Under the pieces are notes generated by a model. That model was not told the DNA's origin. It saw only the letters and a list, made by a program, of their open reading frames with translations, and ran no database searches. A DNA stretch of 64,000 nt, from NCBI GenBank assembly GCA_029204045.2, contig CM055065.1:16130251-16194250 (forward strand), read 5' to 3'. Source of the DNA: Tillandsia leiboldiana. Its lineage: Eukaryota > Streptophyta > Magnoliopsida > Poales > Bromeliaceae. Shown here one piece after another: positions 34,741 to 46,168 of the stretch. Each line of letters opens with the position of its first letter. Within the stretch, counting starts at the first letter, position 1. The position numbers and the translations under genes were made by a program.

Positions 34741-35934
34741 CGGTTCCGCGCCTTCGGGCCGCGAGACGTGCAACCGGGTGCATGCCGCTCCGGTGGACCG
34801 CGCGGGGTGTGGTCCGTACGGGTGAACAGTAACATCCCGTTTCGTCTCCCGCGGCTCCGGTGACGACCCGCGAACACCGCGACTGCGGCAACGAGCCCGT
34901 GGGCACGATAACGGCGGCGGCGGCCTCCCGTTTAACAACGGCGGCGGCGGCCTTCCCGTTACCCACATCAACCCCCCGGCGTGCGTACACCTCGAACGAC
35001 CACCACCCCTCGAACCCCACAGAAATTGCAAAAGGACACAAAGGAAAACCTCAACCCGCTCACCTTGGATTTCCGCCGGAGGGATGAAGGAAGATAGCTC
35101 GTCCCCTTCCACGTTCCGATCCATCCCGCAGAGGATGGACGATTTTTCCCTTTCTCTGCACGATTCTCAGTCTCGGTTCCTACTCCGTTTCTTGGCAACA
35201 AGGGCAAACAAAAGGGTTTCTCGGGGTTTCCCCCCGCACCCGATCGGTTTAACTTTACGAAGAGACTTTAAATTAAACCCCAGGTCAACAACCTTAGCCT
35301 TTTGAAATTGAACGAGAGGTCTAGATCGCCTCGAAAAAACGGGCCGATCGCCGGCACGCATTCCGATGCACCCAAGTAGATAGCAAACTTCAAAATTGTT
35401 TTCTGGGAGATCCCGGGGTCGGAATTCAAATCCGATCGCGCCACCGGTTCACCGTTTCGCGAGCTCTAACATCTAAAAATACCCGCGCGTCCCGACGGTC
35501 CTGCCCAAAATTTTCTCGAATTTCAACCCCTCCATAATCGACTGAAAAAACTATTCAATTAGGACCCAAAACGGAAACCGTAAGGTCGAGGTAACCCACC
35601 AAATGAATAAAATAATCCACTGACATAAAAAGAGGAAAAGGTCCGATCACAGCAGGATCCTGCCGATCGCCTCGAAAAGCGTGCCAAGCCACTTAGCGCG
35701 GGTTTCGATGCACCACTCAAAGCAAACGCTTTGACCCCCCATTCCGGGAGATCCGTAAAATCGAAAACCGAATCCGTTCGCTTTGCCGTCTTCCGTTTTT
35801 TCGAGCTCAGTCGCAGAAAAATACTCGCGGTCTAGGCCAGCCCATTGCAGAAAACGCAGTTAAAAGTTTTCCTAACAGTCCCGTCAAAAATAAAAGGGAG
35901 GCCTACCCGGGCAAGGGGACGCCAGGACTCTACA

Positions 35935-36200
35935 TCACTCACCACTTAAAAGAGTTTCATCCTCGAAACTTAATCCTGGTCTGCAACGAGTAAATCTGAG
36001 TAGCAACCTCTCTCTTCTCTGACGCCAGTTCCCAAGTCGCTTCACGTGCTTCCTGGTGGCTCCACAGCACCTTCACATAGGGATCGTCCGGTTGCGCAAT
36101 CGTTTATGTCCTCCCATGCTAAGGTCCGCACCGGTGTTTCACCGGAGCTCAGGTCCTCTCTAAGCTCCACAGCAGTGATCATCCATCATCCCAATCAAGT
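35935..36200 (-). pseudogene. G3 chromodomain and polypurine-tract region
   Basis: Minus strand reads DDPYVKVLWSHQEAREATWE, matching the G5 chromodomain (IPYVKILWSNHDEREATWE). Upstream codons (VELREDLSSGETPVRTL) match the linker after integrase, with frame changes. The pre-polypurine hairpin AGTTTCG-AGGA-TGAAACT is at 35953-35970, with one stem mismatch. In chromoviruses this domain is thought to direct integration to marked chromatin. Confidence 0.75.
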
Positions 36201-36420
36201 ACGCAGGCTCGAAGCATAGCTTCGAGAATCCGGATCGCTCGCTCGGACTGTCCGTCGGTCTGGGGGTGAAACACCGTGCTGAAGTGTGGTTTAGTCTTTA
36301 AAGCTTGCCCTAGACTTTGCTAACTGTTCGACACTAGCCGAGAGTCTCTAGTCCACGTCGTACGGTGGTTGGAAAAAGAGTCGCCTTCGTCAGTCGATCT
36401 ACCGTGACTCAAACCGCATC
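36201..36420 (-). pseudogene. G3 integrase remnant
   Basis: Minus strand shows TVFHPQTDGQSERAIRILEA (36300-36240), the catalytic-Glu region of integrase, and VDRLTKATLFPT (near 36400), which precedes the core in G5. The intervening core is shortened, and frames differ. Confidence 0.75.
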
Positions 36421-36679
36421 CCGTCCTTGAATATCTTCGTGTCACCCGGATGCGCCGTATAGGGGGCGCAGTGCGCCTCTAACGGTATCTCCTCTTTCAA
36501 CTCTGGCAGCTCCGGTAAGCAATTTCACCCTCGAAAACGTGTTGCGTCGTTCGCACTCGCCGAAGAGTCGCTCGCGTGATCCGGGGGTCTTGTCTCGAAT
36601 AAGTTGTATCTGTGTGCCTGTTTTCTGACCTTCTAGGGTTGGCTCGACCATCAACGATAAAAGTCGCGCGACAGTACCG

Positions 36680-37250
36680 GTCCTGCTAAGTACTCGTGCT
36701 CGTCAGTTTCCCTCCTCTACTTGACCCTTCCCGCTCAAAACATCCGTTACTACACTTGCTTTTCCCAAGGTGATACTGGACGGTCCAGCCGAGTCCTTCA
36801 GCAACTCCAACCCATGCCTGTGCCGCAAAAACAATTCCTTCTCTGCGAACAAAACTCAAGCTCTGGCGATCCAAAAACACATCCCGATGAACTCCAAAGG
36901 TGGTGTCTCTAACGTTTTAAAACGGAGACGACTGCTTGCCCAGTTCCGGATCGTGTGCCGGGCAGTTCCGCTCACATTCCCTGTGATTCCCGTTGCTGAC
37001 ACAATTGCCCCAAAAAGTCCACTTTGCGAAGTCTGAACTCACATTTCTTAAACTTAGCAAACAACCCCTGGTCCCATGAGAGTCCGGAGAATAATCTGTA
37101 AAGTGCCTCTTGTAGTTGATCGAAGTGGTCATCCATTCCGGACTTGTTCTTCCTGTAACCTTGTCCTATCTCCCTGTAGTCGATGCGTAGACGCAGTCCT
37201 CCGTTCTTCTTTCGCACGAAAGGCACGGGTGCGTCCCAAGGCGACACACA
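36680..37250 (-). pseudogene. G3 RT and RNase H remnants
   Basis: 37247-36972 on the minus strand encodes SPWDAPVPFVRKKNGGLRLR and FDQLQEALYRLFS, then jumps to FAKFKKCEFRLRKVDFLGQL; the block with the catalytic YxDD/FIDD motif is deleted. 36880-36690 has RNase H scraps, ending YHLGKSKCSN comparable to YHPGKANVVAD in G5. Not functional. Confidence 0.75.
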
Positions 37251-39366
37251 CGGTCTGATGAAACCCTTTATCCAGAAAACTCCTAGTTGTGTCCGGTAGA
37301 AGCTTGAAAGAGAGGAGACCCCCTTGCTCGGGGGTATTACCCGGAGTTCAGGTCAGGAGGACGTCGAAAGTAACCCCTACAACGGGGGTGTCAGTGAGAA
37401 ATGCAGAGGTCAAGTCGCTAGGCTCACTGAAACCAGTAACTATACATCCGCCTGGTACCTCGTGAACCGGTCCATGCCCAGCACCTCGTAGTAATCCTGC
37501 TTTCCCGACTCGGAATTCCCCCGTCACAACGCCGCCGGTCCGCAAACCACCCCAGCCAGCGCTGAGCAGTTAGCAACAAAATCTCGCGATGCTTCGAGGT
37601 ACCCCAGTCGTACCACCCAACCAGTACCAATGAGCCCTTAAAAGTCTAGAACAACGAACCCGAAAACAAGGAAAACAACCGCACTAACGCCTTTACAAGG
37701 CTACAATAGGTGCCAACAAAAAAGGCTAGGTTACTAACCACCCGAAATTTCCTCCCTGCACACAACGAACTCACCTGTCACCCACCCGGACCGCTCCTCT
37801 CCGTCACCAACACGGATCACAAGCTCGAAGTCTAACCACCATCCCGGACTACCCGTTTCGACTGTCCGTCCTACCGAGGCGACGGTCAAGGCTATCGTTA
37901 GGTTTCAGCTCTAGGACTCACCATAAGGTCTACCCCACAAAAAGGGCTGCGTACGGGGCTCCTAGCCGAAAGTGACCAGTGCCAAAACTCCGAGTAGTCG
38001 CCAGATTCCCCCCTGACTCACACCTGGCCCAAAAGATCAACAATCCAAAACGCTCCCAAAACTAAGCCTCAAGGCTATGTCTTAGTCATGGGAAGCTAGC
38101 AACACAACCCGCCAGGTAAGGTCCTACCTCCGTCCTGGCGCCGACGAGGTGTGACGCTCTCAATTGCCCCTAACTCTCGGTCCCAAACCGTTGCCCCACT
38201 AAGTACCGGGCATCGAAACGAGCGGTAAACCTCCAGACCAAAAGTGACACTCCCAACTAGGAGAACCTAAGCTCTAGGTCCGCTCAACAGTGACCTCAGG
38301 TACCGAAGACTATCCATCTGAAACCAAAAGGGTCAGAAGAAGATAAGCCACGAAAACAGCAAGAAGAACCCTATCAGAAGTTACCTAGGTTCACTAAACG
38401 CACTCGAGGGGATCACACGCCAACCCACCAATAGGACGACCTAACCGGCCCTCTAGCGCAGAACACAGGAACTCGACCCAGAGCTACCGGGCATCACCCA
38501 GCGTCAAAAGCTAATTTCCCCCAATAACAAGTCGCCACTTACGCGCACTTGTGCAACGCGGGACACCGCCTCTCTAACCAAAATCGAGCCCAAACGGACA
38601 AGATTCACTAGCCCTGGGGGTCTCCTTTTTCAATCTAAAGGAGAACCCCAAGGCCCCCATCACGTCGATCTCTACAACCATCGCAGTGTCTATAGTGAGA
38701 AGCCGAACTATGGGTAACAATCATAGGGGAAGAATCCTCATTCCCACCCATACCTTGCCCATGGTGCAAAAGAAACGGCCGACTACCCGCTAAAACCCAA
38801 CACCCGAAGACCTAGAAGGTACAACCTTAGACCAACGCTGTCCAGCTACCCACGACCGACAAACAGCCGACCACTAACAAACACCGGCGGATTACTCTAC
38901 CCCCAGTCGCCGTCACTAACGACGGCCAGCACGTCGGCAGGGGAAAGGGGTTCGAAAAACAAAAGCCGGCGCAACGATCTGCTGTGATAACAGCCGCACC
39001 AAGTGCAAGAACAACGTCAGCAGGCCCACCGTGTCCCGTGCTGGTTGCTTAATCCATTGATTCCTAGCAACCATCAATACCCCGGTGGCAGCCGGCTCGA
39101 CCCCAGCCTCCACATCAACACGACTACACATGCACGACAACCACGCTAAACCGAGAAACAAAACTTAACCCGTACACCCACAAACACAAGTCAGTTTTAG
39201 CCTCCTGCTAGCATAGCACTCAAACAACTATCGAGAAAAGGGACCTATACTTTCCCCCCCCCCTCGATCACTTGCGTTCTACGCTTCTATGCCATTCATT
39301 CATCATTTGTAGCTAAGTGAGGTATCTTTGTGGATGTCGGGCACAAACTGTTGTGATTGAAGAAAG
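37250..39366 (-). other. G3 protease remnant and unrecognised leader/gag region
   Basis: Near 37470-37500 the minus strand reads YYEVLGMDRFTRYQADV, comparable to FDVILGMDWLARYFATI after the protease site in G5. From about 37600 to 39366 I find no recognisable gag domain or zinc knuckle in any frame, although gag is expected here; the region is probably too decayed. Confidence 0.5.
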
Positions 39367-39378
39367 TCTCTGATACCA
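39367..39378 (-). other. G3 primer-binding site
   Basis: Minus strand TGGTATCAGAGA, one change from the consensus at the last base, just inside the 5' LTR start at 39387. Confidence 0.8.
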
Positions 39379-39386
39379 TCTTAATC

Positions 39387-39895
39387 TGTCACGCCCCGGG
39401 GGATTAATTTAGCGGAAACGGATTACAAAAGGTATGTATTTATTTTTTTTTTTTGAAAAACTTCTTCCCCGGCGCGTGCCCAGATCCGCCGCATATACAG
39501 GATCACTCTACAAACGGACAGAGTCTCCCCTGGATATGAACGGCGTCGCGGTTTGTACAATGTTCAATAACGAGTAAACATTCAATCACAACAATCCAAA
39601 CGTATAACCATTCACAATGTGCAGAATAAACTCACGGCCGATTAGTTTGAAAGGATAAAAACCACAATTGTTGAAACGGCGCCCACCGGCACCCATATTT
39701 TGAAAACCTTTTTCGAAAGCAACATAAACTCAGGGGTTTGAAAAAACAGTGTCCACACGACACTTAGGTTTTGAAATCCATTTCGCAAACCATAAATCCA
39801 CAAGGTTTTGAAAACGGTGCCCACACGGCACCCGAGTTTTGAAATAGTAGTTTTCGCAAATCTTTTTTATTTGCTATTTTATTTTCCAAAGCGGC
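39387..39895 (-). repeat. 5' LTR of G3, first piece
   Basis: Matches 32692-33195 with many one-base homopolymer differences. Ends with gcggc (39891-39895), the target site of G4. Its U5 hairpin (39491-39540) has two changes that weaken the stem. Confidence 0.9.
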
Positions 39896-40721
39896 TGTAA
39901 AAACTCTAAATATTTATTTTAACAATAGTCTAAAAGTGAATTTGACCGGGTTATATTGAATTCAAAAGACCTATGTTGATTTATCTAGTCAATCGCCAGT
40001 GTGCGAGTTGCACGTTTTACGAGACAAAAAGGCTACTTTCCAATCCGGACATGATCTTGGAAATCCGAGTTGACCGTTGCGATCGTCTCGTCGAACTGAG
40101 CGAGATTTATATTCAGCACTTTTCGATCTGACGGTCGGATCTTCCAAAATTCAGCGAAGAAGCGGCAAAATTACCGCGACCAATATAACAGTGGTCTGCG
40201 CAGAGGTCACTTAAGTGAATTACTGTATATGAACAGTAACCCTGATTTTCGGGACCTGACGAATACAACGTTGACTAACTCACTGTTCGGAATCCGAACA
40301 TAGCATTTCAGGTAGTCGATTTGAACGGCTCCGATGTTCTGAACGCAATAGCGCAGTCGAAAATTCTGTTTGACGACTCTGGAATCTCGAAGAGCGCGAA
40401 AACTGCATGTTGACACAGTTATTATGGACCGAGATTATCCGGGCAGTTCTTCGAAAAATTAGAAATCGCTACCTGATAGGTCTCGTCGAGCCGGACGCCA
40501 TGGCGCAGTCCATTTTTCCGTTTCGACGACCGGATCGCCTCGAAAAGCATAAATACAGCGAAAAAATGCGACTTTTGCACCTCATACCCTATGAAACCTG
40601 CCTCGTAAAGCGTGCCACTGCATGAGGAGGGACTTGAGTGTGAGACTTAAGTACGGTGAAGGACTGTACTGCAATACCAAGTGGGGAGGGGTGTTATTGC
40701 AATTGTGCAAAGGTGACCTAG

Positions 40722-40740
40722 TATATACATATATATATAC
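40722..40740 (+). promoter_or_regulatory. G4 LTR TATA box region
   Basis: tatatacatatatatatac, followed about 25-45 bp on by ggctagggtcttgaaaccctag, a plant 5'-leader-like sequence. The second LTR has the same at about 47000-47018. Confidence 0.6.
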
Positions 40741-43480
40741 ATGCACCTACGGCTAGGGTCTTGAAACCCTAGATTCCCCCGAGCCCCAGCCGCACCTCCA
40801 GCAACCTCCCCCTCTCTGCGTGCTCCGCGCAACCGAAGCTAGCGCCGGCGCGCCTCCACGTCGCCGGAGAAGAAGAAGATCAAGACACCTCTTGATTCGG
40901 GTGACTCGGAGAGAGGGTGTCCGGGAGGTCTTGGAGGGTCAAAAACCGGTCTGGTGAGGTCCCTCGTGAAGCCGCATCCGAGCCAAGGTGACCTCGGACC
41001 CAGCCGCCGCCGCGCGCCGCCGCGGCCGTTCCTCCTTCTTCTTGGTTTTCCGGCGAGGTAAGCTCTTAGGTTCTTCTTGTTATTCTTGCACCTAGACTCT
41101 ACCAAGGGATTGCTGACACCGAGAGGACCTCTCGGGTGCAGGCCAGCCGGCGCCGTCGTCCCGATCTCCGGCGGGGGCCATCATCGCCGGATTATCGTTT
41201 TCTTGACCGATCGCGGACGCGGGCTTCATCCGGCCGACAAGGTCGAGATCAACCCCGTTGCATCTTTCCCTTTCAACGACTGCAACATCCCACGAGGTTG
41301 GAGGGCGATCGGATCAAGATCGGGGCCGCGCGAGCCAACCCTAGAACCGGGTTTTTGGCACTTTGGCCGATCGCCGCCGTCAGGCGCCGCCGCCGCCTTC
41401 GGACGCCGGCCACCTGCACCGAGCTCCGTAGTGTTGAGACACGGCTTTTGGTCCAGTTGCACCGGCTCGGAGAAGCTTGGCCGGAATCCGCCATTAGAGG
41501 CCATGACCTCGGCCGAGCTCCGCCGCCGCACGTCGTCGTCTCTTCCAGACGCCGGCCAAAGGTGCAGGTAAGCCCATTCACACATTCTAAGGTCACTGTG
41601 GCTTTGCATGGGTTTACTAACGTCGGGATTTTGATCTGCACAGTTGCACCCGAGATTGCACCGAGAGCATCTCCGGCCAACCCTCCGGCCGATCTCCGGC
41701 AAGCGCAGGTGAGCACCACCCTTCTCGGTCATCATTTAGCACCATGCTCCAATTAGGCTCTGAGTTGATCATGTATAGGTTAAGTTGTGGCATAGCTGCT
41801 TTTTGGACTTAGCAATTGTTGGGCCAACCTGCCCTCGGGATCCGCGTCAGTCCAAACTTGTGAGCACGGCCTTGTCTTGTCGTAACAGACGCGCTGAAAT
41901 TTACGGCGCAGCTTTTGGATTCCCGGATTTCAAGAACGAGTCGAAACAAGCCGTCAATTTAAGGTTTATGCAAATTCAAGTATATTATGGACCAATGTGT
42001 TAATTGTAACCGCTGGCTGTCTTTTAGACAGTGTTGCACACCTACTAGGCACCTTGTTAGAGTTCCGTAGACCTCGTAGATCGGGAATTGGATTTTTGTT
42101 CGGTAAATCGGCATTAGTGCCCGTCTAAACACTCTGTTACTGTCGTGTCGTCGGGACGGGTATATGTGAGTCTAGTCTGACTACAGTCTCCGTTCAGGGC
42201 CCAGCAGTTCGGCACCAGCCTCCCGGCAGGCTAGCGGAGTTCGGGATCGGCCTTCATTCAGGTGGGTGTTTTTACTTTATTCCTAGCCTCTAAATTCTAT
42301 CCTATTGGACGGGGTCTATTCTAAGTGTACTGGGGTACATAATGACGGGTGATAGCTTATGCATGTTAGTGGGTTCGCTATAATGACTAGCGTCGATTGC
42401 CGACGGTGTTCTTCTTTTTCAACCCTTATATGTCAGCGGGCCACCTTCGAGTGCGCGCAGTATTACCTTGTTACGATGCACTTTACCTCATTTACCTCAT
42501 TACTCTTATATTCTTATTGTGATACTGACATGATGGTGGTTACGGTTACTGGGCTCGAGGTTGCCACACGCGCACCCGCGTTTGGCCACCGCAGAGGGTG
42601 CGCTTTTCCGGAAAAGAGGTCGTAGAACCGTGTATACCCACGAGGTGTCGTAGTGGGGGCCCCTTATTAGTTGTGGGTGTTGAGGGCCTAGGTGCGAGCG
42701 GAGCGACCCGCCGGTTTAGTTGTCCGGCGCGGTCGCGGTGTTGCAGGTACGGTATGGGGCCGTCGGTAATGGACCGACGCGGCCGGGTATTACAGGATGC
42801 AGGGGTACAGGTTGCCTTCCTCCTGGGAGGGTGGTTGCTCCAGTTGTTTTCACGGTTTGTTTTACTATATTCTCATGCTTTACTGTTTCTGCGTCACTGA
42901 CATCCCACTTCGTGACAGGGTCCAGACGGGAGAGAGGTAGGCGGTGGTGAGGACGGGACAGGAGCAGCTGGGTCGCTGGGGACCCTGGACTGTGTTTATT
43001 CTTTTATTCTCGCTTTTCACTACTTTGTAGTTATGTGAGTGGTTCGCGATACCCTCGTGGGGTCGGCGTGGATGTCGGTACGGGCTACATTTAGCGCCCC
43101 TGGTGGAATATTTTCCCTTTATCTCTATCGGCCATTTTAAAAAAAAAAAAAAAAAACAGAAGCCAAAGAAAAGATTGCGAAAACTGTTTTAAAATCTAAG
43201 TGTCGTGTGGGCACCGGTTTCAAAACCCTGTGGATTTATGGATTGCGAAGGGATTTCAAAACTTGGTGTCGGGTGGACACCGCTTTCAAAACCCGTGGAT
43301 TATGCTAATTTCGGAACTAGCTTTCAAAACGTAAGCGCGGTAGGCGCTCCTCCAAAAACTGTGGATTTATCCTTTCCAAATTTCCGGCCATAGGTTCTTC
43401 TGTTATTAGTTTAGAATGCTGGTTAATGTTGTGATTGATTGGCTGAGTATGTTGGAGCATGAACTGAACGCTACGCCGTG

Positions 43481-43525
43481 CACATACAGGGGAGACTCCG
43501 TCCGTGCAGAGTGATCCTGTATGTG
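43481..43525 (+). other. Conserved U5 hairpin (G4 5' LTR)
   Basis: CACATACAGG / CCTGTATGTG, 10-bp perfect stem. Compared with G3 (CATATACAGG / CCTGTATATG) one base pair has changed on both sides. Confidence 0.75.
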
Positions 43526-43656
43526 GGGGGGTCTGGGCACGTGCCGGGGAAGAGGGGTTCTCTTTTAAACAAAAAAAAAAATTTTTACACGTCAAAACAT
43601 TCGACTTTTATGAATCGTTTCCGCTAAAACAAACCCCGGGGCGTGACAGATTTTAA

Positions 43657-43668
43657 TGGTATCAGAGC
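43657..43668 (+). other. G4 primer-binding site
   Basis: TGGTATCAGAGC, 8 bp after the LTR end. Confidence 0.9.
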
Positions 43669-43983
43669 GTTCTTTCAATCAAAACAGTTAGTGCCGACAT
43701 CCGTGGACAACCCTCACGTGCCTACATACGAATGAAATGGGAGGGCATGGGACTGTAGAACGTGAGTGACCGAGGGGGGGGGGGGGAAATGTTGAGTCTT
43801 TTCTCTCACTTTATGGTTGTTGTTAGTAGGGTAGTCTAAAGTTGACTCTTGTGATGTGTGACAGACATGGCCCGTACTAGATCATCGGCGCGGGGACGCA
43901 GAGTCAGAGACCGAGTCCTTTCCCCCGCTAAGTGGTGCGATGTACGTTGATGATTAGCAAAGACTAAAGCCGACCTTCTTTGT

Positions 43984-44978
43984 GTGCATACAGATCGAGG
44001 GCCGACTCAGCCAGCAACGACGACGGAAATGGACATCGCCGACGAAGCCAACCGCCTGCTCCGCAACCAGCTGCGCGACGTGGCTGGGCAGCTGCCGACT
44101 CTCGCGGAGCGCCTGAGCATGGACACAGGAACTCGAGGGCGTCGACCGATTCCGGGCGGCCGGCAGCAGAGGCGTTGCCCCTCCCGGGATGCCGCCGACG
44201 GGCCCTCCGCCGTCCAGGAGGCTGCTAACCTGACCGTGCACACCAACGTAGAGCGCGCCGGCAGGAATACTCTCGCCCCGAGTCGGCCGGGGACCCCCAT
44301 CGGAGGGGCCGCGGGCGCAGAACAACCCCGAGAGCCGGGCAGAACCTCGGGCAGACGACGGGAGAGAGACCTAAGCCGCCGAAACCGTGCGTCATATGCG
44401 GCAATGCACACCTCATAACGAGCTGCCCGTGGCGGGACGGGCACTGTTTCCGATGTGCAAGCCGGGCAACACGCGTATGAGTGCCCTCTGAAGCCGTCTG
44501 TCAGAAGACCCCCGGCGCCGCGACATGTCGAGCCCAAGGGAACCGCCGCCTCCACCCTCAAGGGGGCACCGATCCAGAGAGCCGACCTAATCCACGCCCG
44601 ACGCAAGCAACGAAGGTCGAACGAGGGCTTAAGGGGAGCGCGCACGTGCAACCGGAATCCTGCGTCATCTGCAAGGGCGCGCACCCAGTGACGGAATGCA
44701 CTTGGAGGTACCACTATTGTAACCGGTGCGGCTTGCCAGATCACAATCACCTCTCCTGCCCTCTAGGGCCCACCCCCGCCTCCGCCGCCGTGCCACCACC
44801 GCCAAGAGGAACAGAGAGCGCGGCGGCCCCCGTGCAGACAAAGAACTCGCCCGACGACCAACGATGCGCGGACTCTTTAGACAGCAAACCCCTACCCCAA
44901 CACGCAGTGCGACGCTGGCCCAAGGATTGTGGGCGGACTCCCCGGCCGCCCGGCAGACGACGCGTCGTCCCGAAATAG
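43984..44978 (+). pseudogene. gag: G4 gag remnant with four zinc knuckles
   Basis: An ATG at 44029 opens a frame starting MDIADEANRLLRNQLRD (a short amphipathic helix), then an Arg/Gly/Pro-rich stretch. After a frame change two knuckle pairs follow: CVICGNAHLITSC (44388-44426) with CFRC...GQHAYEC (44445-44484, broken by a frameshift), and CVICKGAHPVTEC (44661-44699) with CNRCGLPDHNHLSC (44718-44759). The two pairs are alike and 273 bp apart, so they look like a tandem duplication. No Gag capsid domain like that of G5 is evident. 44980-46080 downstream shows no recognisable coding sequence. Confidence 0.7.
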
Positions 44979-46089
44979 GGAATGACAGGTACTTACTTCG
45001 CTTATTTTTATATTTTTTCCTTTTGCCCTCCCTTCCCTTGTCTACATAGAAGCACCGTTTGGGCCGGAGCAACCCGAACCTGCCAGACCCCTGCGAGCCC
45101 TCCTGCCTTTAGCTCTACTTTCGTTTCGTCGACTGTTCCGGTCTAGGTGCTTACGGGCGAGGAAGCAGATCTAACCTTAGCGATTCGCACACCGGTACGT
45201 GAATTGCACAGTCTCCGATGCACGAAATTCTGCCTTCCCGGTCCGATACCTGGGTATTTGGTTAGGAGCGAGCCCTAGGGTGACTTGCGTTCACGAGAGA
45301 GCGCAGGGTACTGGCATGATGGGTTGGAGCCCCGAGTGTGTTTCCCACAGTGAGTCTCGTTGTTTCGGTTTTTAGTCGTTCGCACTCCCTTCTTTTGGGA
45401 TCATTGTTAGTGCAGGTTAGCCGCGGCCAGGGTTTCGGCTGTGGGCTTGATGTTTCAATGGATCCAGAGTGCTCGGATCAGTTACGGTAGTTAAGGGTTA
45501 AATCACTGTTTCTCTTCGTAATCGTCCAGTGATGGCACAGCAGTAGACGACTGCTATGGATGCACTAGCCCCACAGATTGCTTAGAGGTTGAACAAGTTG
45601 CTGACCCCCAATGTCCCCGTGTCTTAATTCGTTGGCCTATGGGCCCGATGGTAACCCTGTTTTGGGACGGATGCATTTGACCCCACCTTTTGCACAGGTT
45701 TTGTGGGTCGACGTGGACTCGCCTAAGTGTTAATCATGGCGATGTTTGTGACCACGAGGCGGTAGTAATCCTCGATAAAGGTTATGTTTTGGCACTGAGA
45801 TTGTGTTGGGAAGTAGGTGATGTACCTTCTGGTAGGAGTTGCGTCCCCAACTTGCTGTTGGCGACAAACCTTTAGTATTCCGCTGTTCTTTTGGTGAGCA
45901 CGTGGCTACAGGCAACGGACGGTCGAAAGAACTGAGGAAATACTCTGCCCTATAATGAGGAGTACCAGATTGGGCCTAAATTAGTAGCCTTAGAGTTGTA
46001 GATACCTTGCGACTGACTGTTGCCCTCGATTAAACTTTCCGAGCATTTTCATAGAGTATGACTTCTGGCTGTAAGCCCCGGAATGAAAC

Positions 46090-46168
46090 TTTAAGTTGTA
46101 AGTTTCGGGGACGAAACTTCTTTTAAGTTGTAAGTTCGGGGACGAAACTTCTTTTAAGTTGTAAGTGA
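46090..46168 (+). repeat. Tandem pre-polypurine hairpin motif (G4)
   Basis: The motif ttaagttgtaagtttcgggg plus acgaaacttc recurs at a step of about 32 bp. Perfect hairpin AAGTTTCG-GGGA-CGAAACTT at 46100-46119; the second copy (46132-46150) has lost one T. Confidence 0.85.

Larger units (their letters stand above)
32692..35934 (-). repeat. 3' LTR of G3, 3243 bp
   Basis: Plus-strand ends TGTCACGCCCCGGGG and GGACTCTACA. Its U5 side (32945-33170) holds three imperfect repeats of about 70-75 bp (gtgcccacacggcacc plus tttgaaa), homologous to those in the G4 LTR. 34512-34740 holds a GC-rich tandem repeat of about 100 bp (gggccgggccggtgcacgcg). Confidence 0.9.
39896..43648 (+). repeat. 5' LTR of G4, 3753 bp
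   Basis: Begins TGTAAAAACTCT and ends AACCCCGGGGCGTGACA in the U5 style of the other families. Contains a TATA-rich box (40722-40740), a CT-rich leader with aaaccctag, a roughly 75-bp repeat (43195-43385) and a run of 17 A at 43139. Confidence 0.92.

Noticed and set aside
41077..41756. Possible captured host gene in the G4 LTR (aaaccctag leader, GT/AG-like sites, Pro/Arg-rich ORFs)
   Set aside because: The ORFs change frame between the two LTR copies, and I recognise no protein. A captured 5' leader remains possible but unsupported.
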